A DNA stretch of 64,000 nucleotides from Mesaphorura yosii (lineage: Eukaryota > Arthropoda > Collembola > Poduromorpha > Tullbergiidae), in the NCBI GenBank assembly GCA_009869945.1, contig WIXG01000100.1, positions 62,001 to 126,000 of the forward strand, given 5' to 3'. A program made the translations under genes and the position numbers. Shown here in pieces: positions 26,401-39,600 of the stretch. Position 1 is the first letter of the stretch. Each line of letters begins with the position of its first letter. The notes below the pieces were generated by a model that saw only the letters and a program-made list of their open reading frames with translations, had not been told where the DNA came from and did not search any database.

Positions 26401-28486
26401 AGTACTAATTTTTCCCTCGCGGCGTCTGAATCTCTCTACAACAACGGCCAATGTCTGGGTGTCAGTTTCGGGAACTCTCGGCGAAACCGGACCGCTCTCT
26501 GTGCCAAAAAATTCGCTAGAATTTGTCTTTGAGGTAGGAGTCACAAAACTTGTTGGTCACTACAATCTTGACGTGAATACTAATTGAAGTTATTGTTTAG
26601 CACAAAAATTTGGGCCATTTAGCGACTCTTCACATCGGTCACGACAACAGTGGTGTCTCTCCGAAATGGAGTGTGGACTATCTCATTGTTCGGAACGAAA
26701 TAACCGGTCATGCAATCAAGTGAGATTAATTTTGAAAGTTTTCACTTCGTCTCGCTCTTCGTCTCCTTGTTCTTTCCTCGTGTTTGAGTCTCGCTTTCTT
26801 TTCTTGACGTAGGAAGATTTAGCACGCTCCAGTTAATAGAGTTACGTAATGCAATATTTTGTGTGATGTTTCCATGCTACGTGAAGGGCAGGCGAAAGCT
26901 TAATATAATAAAGAGAAACAGTTTTCAAGTTGTAATGCACGAAATAATGAAAAAGAAATGTCATTTTCGTTCGTGCCATTCAACTGCAGCAGACGCTTGG
27001 AACTACTCGTCATGCCATGTTCGCTTCTTTGCAGATTTCCGTGTGGAAGATGGCTGGGAAGAGACGCAGACGATGGTTCCACCGAGAGACTGCTCGTCGG
27101 AGAGTACTTTGAGGAAAGCGACGATGTTCTGCCGTGCGAAAGTCGACTCAAGATCAAGACGCCACCGCGAGCCCGGAGTCCAAGTCTGCCCAGGAAGTCG
27201 TACGAGAGCAGAATGAATGTTTCTGATATTCAGGAGTTTTTGGGTACGTTGACTTTTTTGTGCTGATTAGACATGAAATGAATGAAATCGTTGACCCAGA
27301 CAGTGCGTGGGGTTCTTTGGTACGACCAATTAACGTTTGACTGCGTTTCCAGTGCACCGATTTTTCGAATGAATGAAGCTACACTTGTTTTGTGGGTGGA
27401 ATTGGTTTTCATTTCTTTTTTTACCGTAATGGGACTAATTATACGCATGTAATGCGCAGACATTGCTGCTTTTCCCTGCAAACTGGGGCGTTGTAAAGGG
27501 AAAACGTGACTGGAAAGAAATCAAGTCGGCAAATAGTAATGAGGGAGACCAATTACGACATTTTGTGACAATTTTTCATTTTGCCGGTAGGCGATTCCGT
27601 TAACAACATCGTGAAATACTTCTTCAAGCCCGAGCGTGAGAAGGGGAGTCTCACGGTCCTTTTTTGCGGTGAGGGCGGTCTCGTTACAGCAATGGAGCAA
27701 GTCTTCCTGTACGGATTCAAATCCTCACGTTTGTTTGGGAAGAATTTTTACATCTGGGACTATTTCGGTAAGTACCTCATCAACTATTGTCTCTCAAATG
27801 TTCCAACTTTGTCTTTGATTCTCCGCTTCATTTACTGCAACATTCTCTTGCCGTTTACGCAGTGCGAGTGAAAGAATTCTTCCAGAGCGTGCTCCAAGAG
27901 GAAGGCTATGGGAATTTGACTCCTGTTGAGGACGGCGAGTATCATGAACAAATCGATACTATGAAAGCCTACTCGGAACTCATTCAGAAGATCCACTCAT
28001 ATGCAGAGAGTCTTGGGAAAGATGGAAAGTTTCAGTTATTCATTTGTCTTTCTGCGAGGTAAGTCAATCCTCGACGCACATTATAATGAGTGAATGAATG
28101 ACTCGAGATGAGGTCTCTTCAAACAAACTTCGCAGAGAAAGCTAAACACATGTAATTACTATTTTCACTCTCGAGAGAGCGAGCACGAGCGTGGAAGTTC
28201 GCTGTGTAAATAACACCGTAATTAAGGCAAAGGCCGTGTACCAACGAGGTTGATTCCCACTCCCATGTGTAAAACTAAAACTCGGCTCTCGTTTTCTCCT
28301 TTCAGGGAGCACATTCTGCACCGTTTTCCAGCGCACATGTCATCCTGTCCAATCACTGTACAAATGTACGAAGAGTACTCGTTCTTGCGGGATCCCGAAC
28401 TGCTGTCCTATTTGGTTCAAGTTCTCGAGGCCCTTGATGACTTTGATATTGTGCTCGAGCAGTCTCTCACGAAAGGCATTGAGTAG
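20453..28486 (+). CDS. DENND5: DENN domain-containing protein 5 (Rab6IP1-type Rab GEF), 21 coding exons
   Basis: DENND5 is a guanine-nucleotide exchange factor for Rab GTPases (Rab39 in mammals) and a Rab6 effector at the Golgi/endosome. Exons: 20453-20621, 21848-21957, 22066-22236, 22332-22678, 22765-23030, 23109-23433, 23502-23725, 23796-23935, 24015-24211, 24287-24505, 24579-24747, 24830-25097, 25551-25667, 25823-25982, 26048-26298, 26388-26533, 26601-26719, 27035-27243, 27591-27767, 27863-28058, 28306-28486. They give 1386 residues, against about 1290 for human DENND5A. uDENN opens with [11 protein letters not shown]. The DENN core has [20 protein letters not shown] and dDENN has [23 protein letters not shown]1 (about 760-1045) has [13 protein letters not shown] and [23 protein letters not shown] (about 1045-1160) has IGHDNSG and [11 protein letters not shown]2 follows to the end (GKDGKFQLF). 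Exon 7 and exons 13-14 form extra Ser/Arg-rich linkers. AATAAA at 29301 is a candidate poly(A) signal. Confidence 0.96.
25983..26047 (+). other. GC-AG intron 14 of DENND5
   Basis: The only splice choice I found that keeps the conserved RUN1 reading ([16 protein letters not shown], against DMRHIQNIGEIKTDVG in human DENND5A) uses AG|GCATGT as donor and CCTCAG as acceptor. The nearby GT dinucleotides are in the wrong phase. The intron is 65 bases long. Confidence 0.7.
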
Positions 28487-30605
28487 ACGCCTGCCTAGAC
28501 TCTGTGTTTAGTTGCATTATTTCCGGCTAGACCAAGCGCGTAACGTAATTAGTTAACTCAATTGTATAAGCTAAGCTGTTTCCAATCATTTTGGAAAAGA
28601 ATCAGAGCATGTAAAGTTCCTGATATAATGATTATAAGTGTGATGTCAACATTCTTGTCTAAACACGAGCACGAGGTCAAGTCATACTCAGCGTCTCGTG
28701 GTGTTAATGTGAAGTCAGATGGTGACCGTTACCGTTCTTTATGGTTTCGTTTCAAAATACGAAATACTCTCAAGAGAATCTCAGCAAATTGTAAATTGCA
28801 AAAATGCGTAGTTACTTCAATAATTGTATCTTGTCTTGCGTGCTCTTTGATTACTCATTTGGTGATATAATTTTAAGAATTAGAATTCTCATCTGTTCAA
28901 TTGCCGCTGACCATCAGCTTCAATTCAATCATTTTTGGGCATTCAACACTTTTTTGTTTCTAATCTGCGTTCGCATGCAAAGTATATAATGTTTGTGGTA
29001 TTTAGTGATGGGTGTGAAGCACAAGTAGGCTAGTCAATTCCAGTTCTCTCATAACCACGATATTCTTATAAAACAAAATAGAATAGAACAGAGTAGACTC
29101 GTCTTGTGAATTAAATAGCTATTTTATTCTTGAACACAGTTTTTCCTCTAATTATCCTAGATTTAGAACCAGATCACTCAATTTAGTGATAGGCACTAAA
29201 GTCTATATAAGTCTAAACAAGTCTCGTTTTAAAACACTGATTTTTGCAATTTTTCGACATGAATGAAAGTTGTATGCTGTCTATTGTGAAATCGTTTTAA
29301 AATAAAATTCCTGACGCTGCTCGCCATTTAGTCCAATTAACTTCTACTATTGATTGTCTTTTAATGGAGCAGAAATTTTAGTAGGCGCTCAAGTTGACGC
29401 TGTAAATGAAATTTGTCAATTCTTAATAAACCGAATACAATCTTCCGAGCCCCATCCCGGTCTTCGTGTACTTTCACTTCTTGAATCCAGCGTTTCGATC
29501 CTTGCCAATGAAGACGGATTTTTATCTTCTGCACGAACCACCTGGATGAACCACACGCATGGTGGTCTGAACTAATCTCGTACACGTACGCACGGCGCAA
29601 GGGAAGGCATACGTCGTCTGGTTTCATTGAATAGCAAATCAGGACAAAGGGAAGACGTAAAAATCCCAGAAGAATAAAGCCAAAGGAGGTTGAATTTGTG
29701 CCTGAGCGTATTATGATTATAACTATTGTATTATGAGACAATAATGTCGGGGAAATGAGATCTTGTTGAGCTTGACAAGTAAAAGGAGAAAGAAAGATTG
29801 CAGATAGGTTGGGAAGGAGAGAGGAGAGGAGAGGATGGAGGTTAATGTGCAAAGCTGAGCAGCAGTTACGCCTTAATTTGAGAATAAATCGTCTTCTTTT
29901 TCTATTTCTCTGCCTTGTCTTTGGCTTTGGTTTTTTTGCCTCTCCGTTCTGGGTCCCTGAGTTCACTCAGCTTAATTTTTTCCTTTAGTATAATAAATAC
30001 CGTGCATAATGTCTGCTGAATGGATTCCATCATGTCTGCTGGGACCAAGAAAAAAGAGTTTAGTGATGTCTTTTAACTTAACCATTTGCATACAGAATGA
30101 GAGTGGAGGAATCGGAGAAAGTTTCAAGGTAGAGTGCCATTGTCATTTAAAAATTGCTCCTACGATGCCGCGGAGATGATGACTAGCCAAGGTGAAGCAT
30201 CCGTCTTGGGATTGAGAGTCGTGTCGCGTCGTAAAGACAGGACTTAAGAGGCGTGACGCGGAGCGGGAGTCGCCCGCGCCCGTGGGAAACATTTTTGCAA
30301 TATTTAATGTCCATTTATTTGGTAACCAGACACAGAATATACATGCTCTTCAAAATTACCAAAGTACTCGACATACTCGCCATATTCTAAAATAAAGTCA
30401 TCACAGAATTCAAATCTCGAGAATAAATCGTTATTAAAACATATTGCTTGTTTGTGAGACAATTCTTTTAACGACTAACACGAATTCGCCAATTCGCCAA
30501 TCCGCGTACTTAACAGAACTCGTGACAGATCTTGTACTTGAATTAAACTCTGGTTTTCGTTTGTTGTGTTGGTAGTGGGCTGGCTTGAGGTCAGGTTTCT
30601 AATCT
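28487..30605. other. Convergent 3' ends of DENND5 and the Kekkon-like gene
   Basis: The 3' UTRs of the two genes face each other here. AATAAA on the plus strand at 29301-29306 is a candidate end for DENND5. TTTATT at 30314-30319 (AATAAA on the minus strand) is a candidate end for the Kekkon-like gene. Between them, 29354-29575 is open on the plus strand for 73 codons and 29361-29966 is open on the minus strand for 201 codons. I recognise neither product and see no splice support. Confidence 0.55.
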
Positions 30606-33600
30606 CTAGTGAAAGGTAATGTCGTAATTATTATTATGGTTGGAGTTCACTGCGTTTTCTTGTGGCTGTCCCGTTGCGGAAGCAGGAGTCCCATTTGTGT
30701 TGAAACTTGATACACCCGCACCGGTGGCACTGTTTCCCGCGATCGAGGCGGGATTCTTCAGAATCGACTTGAGATTTTGCTTGTTCTGGTACTCGGATGG
30801 TCCGAGCACGTTGCTTGTCGCATTCGAGAGCAATGAAGGCCTCACTGGCACCGGGGGCTTAGCTCCTGTCCCTGTCAGTCCGTAAGCTGCGTTGCTGAAA
30901 TAATTTGCTGAATTTGCGCTTCCAGAAGACATCTCTGCCGCTGGTGAGGAATATGACTGCTGCTGGCGAGGTTTATAAGGACTCGTGTGTCTCGACGAAT
31001 TGTTACTGGTGACGCTTGGACTCCCACCGCTTTCGGAGTGACGGTGTTCACTCTGCACTGGGCCGAGGCCTGTTTGATGCAGTGGACTATTTCCATAAAT
31101 GTGCTGCTGCTGTTGTGCGGACACAATATTTCTTGACGTTGAGAAATTATTATTGATGGCCGTACTGCTACCGCCATGGTTGTTATTACTTGGATTTGGC
31201 AAATTGATTGAGCTCGAAGTTCCCGCCATGCTCCCACTTGCGCCATGTGCGTGCTCACCGTCTCCACTCAAGTTCAAGCTACTCGCCGCATTACCCGTGA
31301 GACTGGAACTCATTCTGATTAGTTCCATTTGCAGGATTCTGTATTCCTCCAGGAAAGCAGCCAGTTGTGCAGCGTGGTAATCGTACGAGGATGGGGGAAT
31401 GGACGAAGCAAAGTGTTTTTCAGGCGACGTCGGCATGCTGAGTCGTTGATTCCATTTCATGCCCGCCGGAGTCCCAGCCCCGACGTAGCTGGGAGAATTG
31501 TTCCGTAACGACTGCCCACTGCCGAAATAATGGCGGAGATATGGATGGTGTGGGTTCCCGTTCTGCGGCCGGTAAATGTAGTTTGTGGATGCTGGACGAG
31601 AATGGTACGCGTAAGACGACGGAGGAACGCGGGCCAAGGAGTCTGGGTTGCTGGAGCTCGCAAACGGAGTCGCCGTAGTCAACAAATCTGCGCTGGACGC
31701 AGAGACTCCGTCCAGTGACCTTCCGTAGGAGGATGAAAGGAGCGGGTACTGGCTGTCGGTGGAGTTGTTTCGCTGGTGAAAGTAGCTCCCGATTCTCCTA
31801 ATAGACAACATGATCGTTAAATCAGTAATGCTACGTGAATTTGCACGGGCCAAGTGCCACGACCACAAAGGTACTTTCATTCATAATTGATAAAACGACA
31901 CGGTACTTACGGATCGCGGTTTTTATTCGGCCGAGGTAGACTCGTGTAGTCGATGCTTGAAAAGGGCAGTTTCTCGTTGACCAGCTCCGAATATCGGTCT
32001 TTGTTCGAGTCCGGCTGGAAGTGGCACAACTCCCACTGTTTTTGCTTCTGCGAGTATGAAGCGGAAGGTGAAGACGTAATGAAAGGATTGTGGTTGCCGC
32101 TTAGCTCCGTCGTTGATTTTCTTTGCGGTGTTCCCACCACTGACCTCATTCCTATCGGAGCGTTTGTCGCGAGTGTCACACCAGCGGACTCGTAACACTT
32201 GCTTGCATGGTTATTATTATTGTTATTACCTGAGCTGGCAGCAGCACTCGCACCCGCACTGGCACCGAACATGGAATGTCTTTTATTGATATTATTACTG
32301 TGATTATGTTGATTATTATTATTTGAACAACTGTTACTGCTGCTTCCACTCGAAATTATGTTTCTGCTTGAATCAGCACCATTATCGGCCGGGAATGGAG
32401 GTGGTCCGACAATCTCTGCCTCGGCTCCCGCTCGGCAAGCCGCAGCCTGAGCCGCTTTGCTCCTTCTGTGATTGTTATTGATAATTTCGACGACGGGCGT
32501 CGAGGATTCATCACTGCCACTTTCACCACCTCCGTCGTTACTGCTGTTGTTGTTGTCATCGTAGTCGTCGTCCTCTTCCTCTTCATCTGGATCGTTGACT
32601 GGCAGGGCTTTGTATTCGCAGTCGTGACTACTGCCATTGTTGCCATTGCGGCGAGCTCTGCTAGATTGGTCCAGTGTCCTGGCAGCAGCGGCGACGACGG
32701 AAGAGGACGAAGGCGGGGCGCTGTGATTGGCTTCTGGGATGTTTTTCCCAAACCCCGTCACTGAATTCTGACCCAAATCGTTTCTAGTCCCGTTCATATT
32801 GTTATTGCTGGCTCGGGCGATAACAGAATTCGGAAGGTGGCGTGGTCTTTGAGGCCGGCCGGGCGGCGCAGATTTAGCGTACGTCGACTGTGACTTGGAG
32901 TAGTGATTCGTTAATAATGGACCGAGTATAATGGCTTTGCAGTCATCCTCATGGTCGTGTTGGGCGACGTGACCGTCGTGATCTCGCATCAGTGGAATGT
33001 TGCTGCCTCCATTCTGACCCTCATGATCGTGATTGCGAAGATGATGACCTACATGGTTTAATTCAATCTTCTCTTCGGTTGTCAGGTTGTTTGATACCGT
33101 CGCAGCGAAATGAAGACGCCGGTTTCCGAAAATCACGCAAACTAGAAGGAGGCAGACGATGATCAGGAGAAGGGCAGCCACCAATGCTCCAGTAAACAGC
33201 ACGCGACCTGCAAAGATTGCAGCCGGTGAATAGTTATTGCCAGACAGTACGTCACATGCCAGCATAATTCTGTTTCATTTCGTTAACAGCAAATCATGGT
33301 AAAGGTGAACCTTAGCTCAGAATTCCACGAATTTGCAAATTGTCACTCGCCAGTGTATGAATGTGGTCTCGTGGTTGACAGTTGAGCCACTTTCACCTTT
33401 CTTAAAGTTGACATTACAAAATTCTACAGAAATGAGACACAAGGCGATACTTAGAGTTCCTTGCTGTGACTGAAATGTGGCTACAAATTGTCACAGCAAA
33501 TCTTTGAGGTTTTTCGTCGTAAGTTGACGTTTGAGGTGGAATTTCATGCCAACGCCAAAAACCAAAAGACGGATACGTAAATGGTGCATGAAATATTCAG

Positions 33601-36600
33601 CATTCTGGTATGCACAAGTTTGCCTGCGCGTGAACTCTAAAGCTCGCCACAGCATACAATAAATTACGAGAACGCACGGTACCTTGGCGCTGTTTGCAAA
33701 TTCTGGGACACATTCACGGGTGTCTTTCAAAATGAGGTACGTCGTGCATATTTCGTTTCCGGTGCTTGAATGACTCTAATTCAAACAGAAATTTTGCTCG
33801 TTTCCGTCGCATCAGATATGAGCACGAGGGTTGTGTGTTTTACAGTAATTTGTATTATAAAGTTGAAAGAGAAAGCGAGTGAAAATGGAGTCCATAATTG
33901 AATCTACTAGCAAACACTTCTCCTCTGCGCTCTGCTACACTATGTGTGGTTAAAAGTTTTGAAATGGGTTTCATTCTCGGGCCTGGCATGCGAGTAGAGG
34001 TATTTTCTTTGTAGTCTACTCAAGTTTATTCACAATAATGCAATGATGTCAGTTGCGAAACTGTAAACTGTCTACACCCAGTTGGGTTTTGACATGGAAA
34101 TTACAGTCATGGTCGAGAATCGAGGCTGAGCCCTCAGCCGGTCGACTTCCATCTCGTTCTCACGCTGAATCATGAATATGCGTTGTGAGAGCGAAATGCG
34201 AGACCAGCAGTGGCATGGCTTTATTTTGTGCCCATGAAAGCGTCGCCTAAGTAAGTTAGGAGAAGGTAGCACTGCTGAGTGTATGCAGCAGTGCGCCAAG
34301 TAAGAGAGTTATTCCTGACTAAGTAGTGGAAGAAATGTCACGTAATTATATTCAAATTAGAACGATAGGAGACAGAATGCAATCTCTACTTGTTTCTCCC
34401 CAGTGTATTCACCAAGCAAGAAAAACTCCAAACTGGATTGTGGGCACCACTGAATAGCTTGAAGAGGAACAGTTTGGTCGTGACCGTGGACTTACGAGCC
34501 CTTGTCCGGTCCAGTCAAATGCGATTCGAATATTTCTCGGCAGAACTTACGAAGGCATTTACAAAAGCGATGACACGATTTCTACTCTTTTTGTATTCTG
34601 TGCTTACTTTGCTTACCCGCAAGGTTTTCAGTCTTGGTTGGCACGACATGCAGGGTGAAATTAGCCGAGACGAGCCCGGCCTTCGTCTCCGCAGTGCATA
34701 TGTAAAGCCCGGCTTCTCTAGCTGTTGCACGGATTATTGTCAACTTGGTGATTTTCACACCTAAGCTCCTGTCACCGGTGTTCGGGCGGGCGGTCGGCTT
34801 GTATTTCATGGCATCAAATTCTCCTGTGTGCGACAAGTCATTGTAGGGGAAAGTGCCTGACTTGACGAAGGATTCTGTCAGAACAAAAGATGAGGAGGAG
34901 GACGCAGTTCCCACGCTTCCGTTCGCCACCACTCCACTGCCCTTGTTTCCATTCAGCCAGCGAATCTGTAAAAGTTCAGACTTGTAAATGTACGTTCAAC
35001 ATTTGGCGTGCGAAACGCAGGAGGGTGAAAGCGAAATTGCGGAGAAATTAGGCCATTGGTCTAGTATATTTGGAAAATAGCAACTCAATCGTATCGTGGA
35101 CCGTGCAAAAGTCTTCTCTTCTGGAGGTTCGTATCAAACACGGTTTAATCGTTTCCAGGAATTATGAAAGTGCTTTCCCAATTTAGATCTCTCTCAATAT
35201 TTTCGAACCTTGGAAATATAATCTCGAAATAATGACTTCAGGAGAAGAAATCTTGAAGGTTGTAATAAAAGGCTCTAAGTTCTTCTCGCAATTAACGGCC
35301 ACAATTAAGCTCAACTGACAATGTCAAACAAGCGCCTAGTGATCAAGAGGCTGGCGATTTGGTGTAAAAATCGTTGTGAATATTGCGAAAAAGATTTTCT
35401 TATTTTTAGCGAGGAAATCAGGACTTTCTGCCATTCCGCCTTGTAGAATGATAATAAATCCTTTCCCGAACGTATTTTGCTGTACTGATATTATTACGGC
35501 AAATGGAAGTGCAACAGACCAAGGTAAACTTATAAGAAGTAACGTAAACTTTTCGTTTGCCTTCAAAAAATCGGCTGCTGTCTTTCCCTCGTCCGCAACG
35601 CAGCTCGTCTTTTGTGTGATCCAAGCATATGCAAGATGTGTTTATTTGCGATTTTCGGAAAGTGAAAAGCCAAAGATCATTAGGCAAGAGAAAGAAATGT
35701 GGAATAAAAATTCTTGCCAACAAGAACTCTTTGTACGCTACGCATTTTAACTTTTGAACAATGTAAATAGAGAAATATAAAATAAAGTGTACGAGAGCAG
35801 AGCGACAGCACCCTTTACCTTTTAGCCCAAGTCGGTTTCGTTCTCCTGACTTTTCAGTTTAGTCTTTATTTGTATGCACTGCAGTGCGGGCGCAGATTTC
35901 TCGGGAAAGCGCTCGCCAAGCCGGAACAGTTGCCGGCACTAACGACGAGGTTTACGAAAACATTCTATTTACTTATTGTTAGTGAAAAGAGACAAGATTT
36001 GTCTGCGACTGTTTGCTCTTTGCAATAATGAGCCAGAGCATAAAATGCAGTATAATAAAAAGACAAGCATGCAAGACTCTTGCACGATCGACGATTTGAA
36101 TTTGCAATTGGTGCAATTTGCAATTGCATATCGAATATGGAGACTTTACCAATATAAATTGAAACTATTGCTCATAATATGTGAGAAAGTTGGCAACTTT
36201 AATGCGACGTCCGAATAAATAGTCGCAAATATGAATCTTGAAAAATTATAATTCAAATATTCGACAGCTGAGATAATTAAATTCATGTTTTGAGGCCTCG
36301 GAGAATTCACTTGGGATGAAGTCGTACTGCGCCTACAGGGACAACTAATTCTTCTGCCAGCTTTATTCCAGAATGTGGCATCTCCAGTCGAGCACATACG
36401 TGCAGACGTGTGTCCATGACATGCAAAGGATGCGTAGGATGCGAATGATGGCTCTTTCGCTCATTCGCCATCGGCTGAGATTGATCGCGTGTTAAAAGTT
36501 TCAGCAGGAGAGGAGATGAGTTTGATTTGTACTCGGAAGAAAACACAGAGGAAGAGCGAGAGGAAGGCATTTATTAAGATGTAGGAAAGAGTTCAAGCTG

Positions 36601-39600
36601 CGAGGCGAGGAAAGCGCGCAACGACTTTCTCTTGCTCGCCTGCTTGTTACTTACTTGAGTGTCAGGTGTTGTCTGGAGTCGACAGAGTAATGTGGCATTC
36701 TCACCCTCGACGACTCGACTGATCCTTTCCTGATCTGTTGAACTAGCGAGTTTCGGAAGGCAGGCGAAATCCTCTAGTTGAAGTCGATCCCAAGATGTGC
36801 CCGCGAGTCGCTTCGGGTACGTACAAAGCGGTGGAACGCCGAAGGGAACGTTATTCTTTAGCATCCAGTCTCGCCACGGCTGCAGCGTGCACGAACAATT
36901 CCACGGATTACCGGCGATCTCCAGCCCGTGCAGACTCCGCAGAGGGAAAAATGACTCGGCCTACATATTTTAAACAAGCAAACAATAGAATCCTGGAGGT
37001 TTAATTCTCTAAATGTCTCGTCACGCGCTACATTTTCGTGTGGCACAAAATATGTTAATGTGCCCTGCTTTTAATTCCAAGCAATAACATGGAAGATTGA
37101 TTCTACATGCAATGCTTCATTCTCGCCGATGACAAAACTTGTCAATAAGACTTGAGTGGAGAACAAAGAGGCTCAAAAGTAAAATCGTGTATAAGTAAAG
37201 ACAGAGCATTCAAGGATGAGTGGATCTGTCCTCAAATCTATACAAAATTGGAAAATCAAGCGCACAAGTTTGACTGGGGAGGTAGTGAAAACATTCGCGT
37301 GCACGTCCGTGTGTGTTGTGCACAGCATTTCGTAAGCATGCAAAGACATGGCCTCATGAAACTTTTATTTAATCTTTACTTAATTAATCAACTACAAAAG
37401 CCTTTCAACCTGTGTGCCATGCCACCTTCCCTTCTCGCCTTGCACGTGTGACGGCGAGCAAAACTTCCTCCTCGAAGAAATTTCCTTCAACATTAATTTC
37501 AAACTTCTCATAAAAACTGATATACACACCATAAACTTTGGATCGGGACTTCACGTCTGTGCTCGTTGGCGGGAAAAACCATTGAGAGAAGATCCCGAAT
37601 AAAAGAGACGACTGTAAACAGGGAGACGACGTCCCAACTCGGGCGAGCAGGAATTTTTCAGCTGATGTCAAGGTCAAACTGCGAAGAGTGACTGCGCTCG
37701 AGGGTTTCCATGAATTCGCAATTTCCAACAAAATGTTACGTTCGTTGCTCTCCACCGAAGGTACCCGCACAAATAAAACGCACGGATGAGGCTGGCAATT
37801 AATTTTTTCTGGTCGTTGTTCAGCTGACGCTTTTATCGTCCACTCACATCTTCCAGACTTGAAATAAAGGCGAGAGCAACAAGGCAGGTTAAGTGAAAGT
37901 TAAGGAGACCTCATCAAAATGAAAAGTACGAGGAAATTCAAGTAAGAAAGCCATAAAAATAAGGAACAGAAAAAACGAGTTTTTTCTTTTCGTATAAATC
38001 TGTCACGAAGGATTAGATTACTCAATCAACGTCATCTCGGCTCGCTCGCTCGCAACCGTTCACTTGCCTCGTGTAATCTGTACACGAGAGCGAGCAGGGC
38101 AGAAATAACAATACACGACTCCTGCCTGCCTGGCGTCTTGCTTACCAGTTGTTCTTTAATTCTGGCCTCCTTTCGCAAAAACATCTGAGGCAACAATTAC
38201 TTTCACTCTTTCTACCACTTTGAGCCAGAGTCAGCCAAGGCTCGAGTGTGTGCCACGAAACGAAGGAACGAGACGGAGAAAGTGCAGTGACAACTTAACA
38301 AGTCATGTAGAAAGTTGCAGGCGAAAGATGTAAAAGCAAAGAATTCCCGCTCCCTCGTATTTCCCCATTGTTTCCTTTTCTTTCTTCGAATAGGAATAAA
38401 AATGTGTTATCTTTAATTTGATACAAGTTGAACTGTATTTTTGTCAGCGATAAGTTCAGCCGGCGCCGCGTGCTGGAATGCAGAATGCGTTAATCTCGCC
38501 TTGCAAGTATAAAATTCAAGCCAACTCAGCTCCGTAGCTGCACGCCTTTAATGCATGCTGATTTAATCGTGCTAAATTGGTACTGCAGAGTGTAATATTG
38601 AATTTAGATGGGAAAAAATTCAGAAAATAATTTTGCGTAAATATTCGATTATGAGAAACGTCGAATTACGCGGCTTCGCACAAAATTCAAGTTTAGAACT
38701 CGCAATAAAAGATTCGGGACAATAAATTACTTGCTCTTTTCCTCTACTGCGAGTATTTACATATTCCGTTTGAAATTGAGCTTTTCATTTTCCATCACGC
38801 ATAAAAAATAGAGAATGCTGCTGGAAGCCTTTTCAAGTTGCCTTCACCAAATATGCATTACACTGAGAGGACTGAAAACAAAGCTGGAAGATGCTCTGGT
38901 GATTGAGGATTCAATACAGTTGTTACATTGTGCGCACAGTCAGGACGAGGCAGTATTTAACAATTCTCAGTGCACAAAGACATGTACTCAAGTACTGCTG
39001 AAAATGGCATGACAAGATACCAAAAGGGGTAAGAAGCAGCACCAAATTGCGCAAAACATTGAGAGCGTATTTGAATGTGTGTCTTGAATGTTTGAATAGC
39101 TGAAGAGTTCAGATTTGGGAAGAATAGTCAGGATGAGACGACGCAAAGGAAAACAATCCTGCTGCTGACAATAATCAAAGCAGAAGGAAAACAATATCAA
39201 GAATAATTACGGGCGAAGAACTTGAAACGCAAATTTCAAGGAGCCTAACATCACTAATGTGTATTGTAAGCCGAAATTTTGGATTGTGCTATCAGTCGAG
39301 GGTAATGAAATGCGTCACAGGTTTATAACATGAGCAGCATGATATTAAATTAGGAAATTCAACATATCCAAATCGACTTTTGACGTACCTGAATCGTGAG
39401 CAATCGGTTGTTGTCCAGGCGTAGCCATTGAAGCGCCGAGAGTCCGCGAAATGCCCACGTCTCAATGGCCCCAATTCGACAGCCCGTCAACTCGAGCCTG
39501 ATAAGTCGGGGAAGTGACACGAACGCGTCATTCGAAATTCGCACTATTGGATTTGCATTAAGCTTGAGATCTCGAAGTTCGGAAATCTGGTCAAACGTGT

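Noticed and set aside
32356-32751. Open frames on both strands inside the fifth Kekkon-like exon, one of them Thr-rich
   Set aside because: They are shadows of the low-complexity coding exon in other frames.
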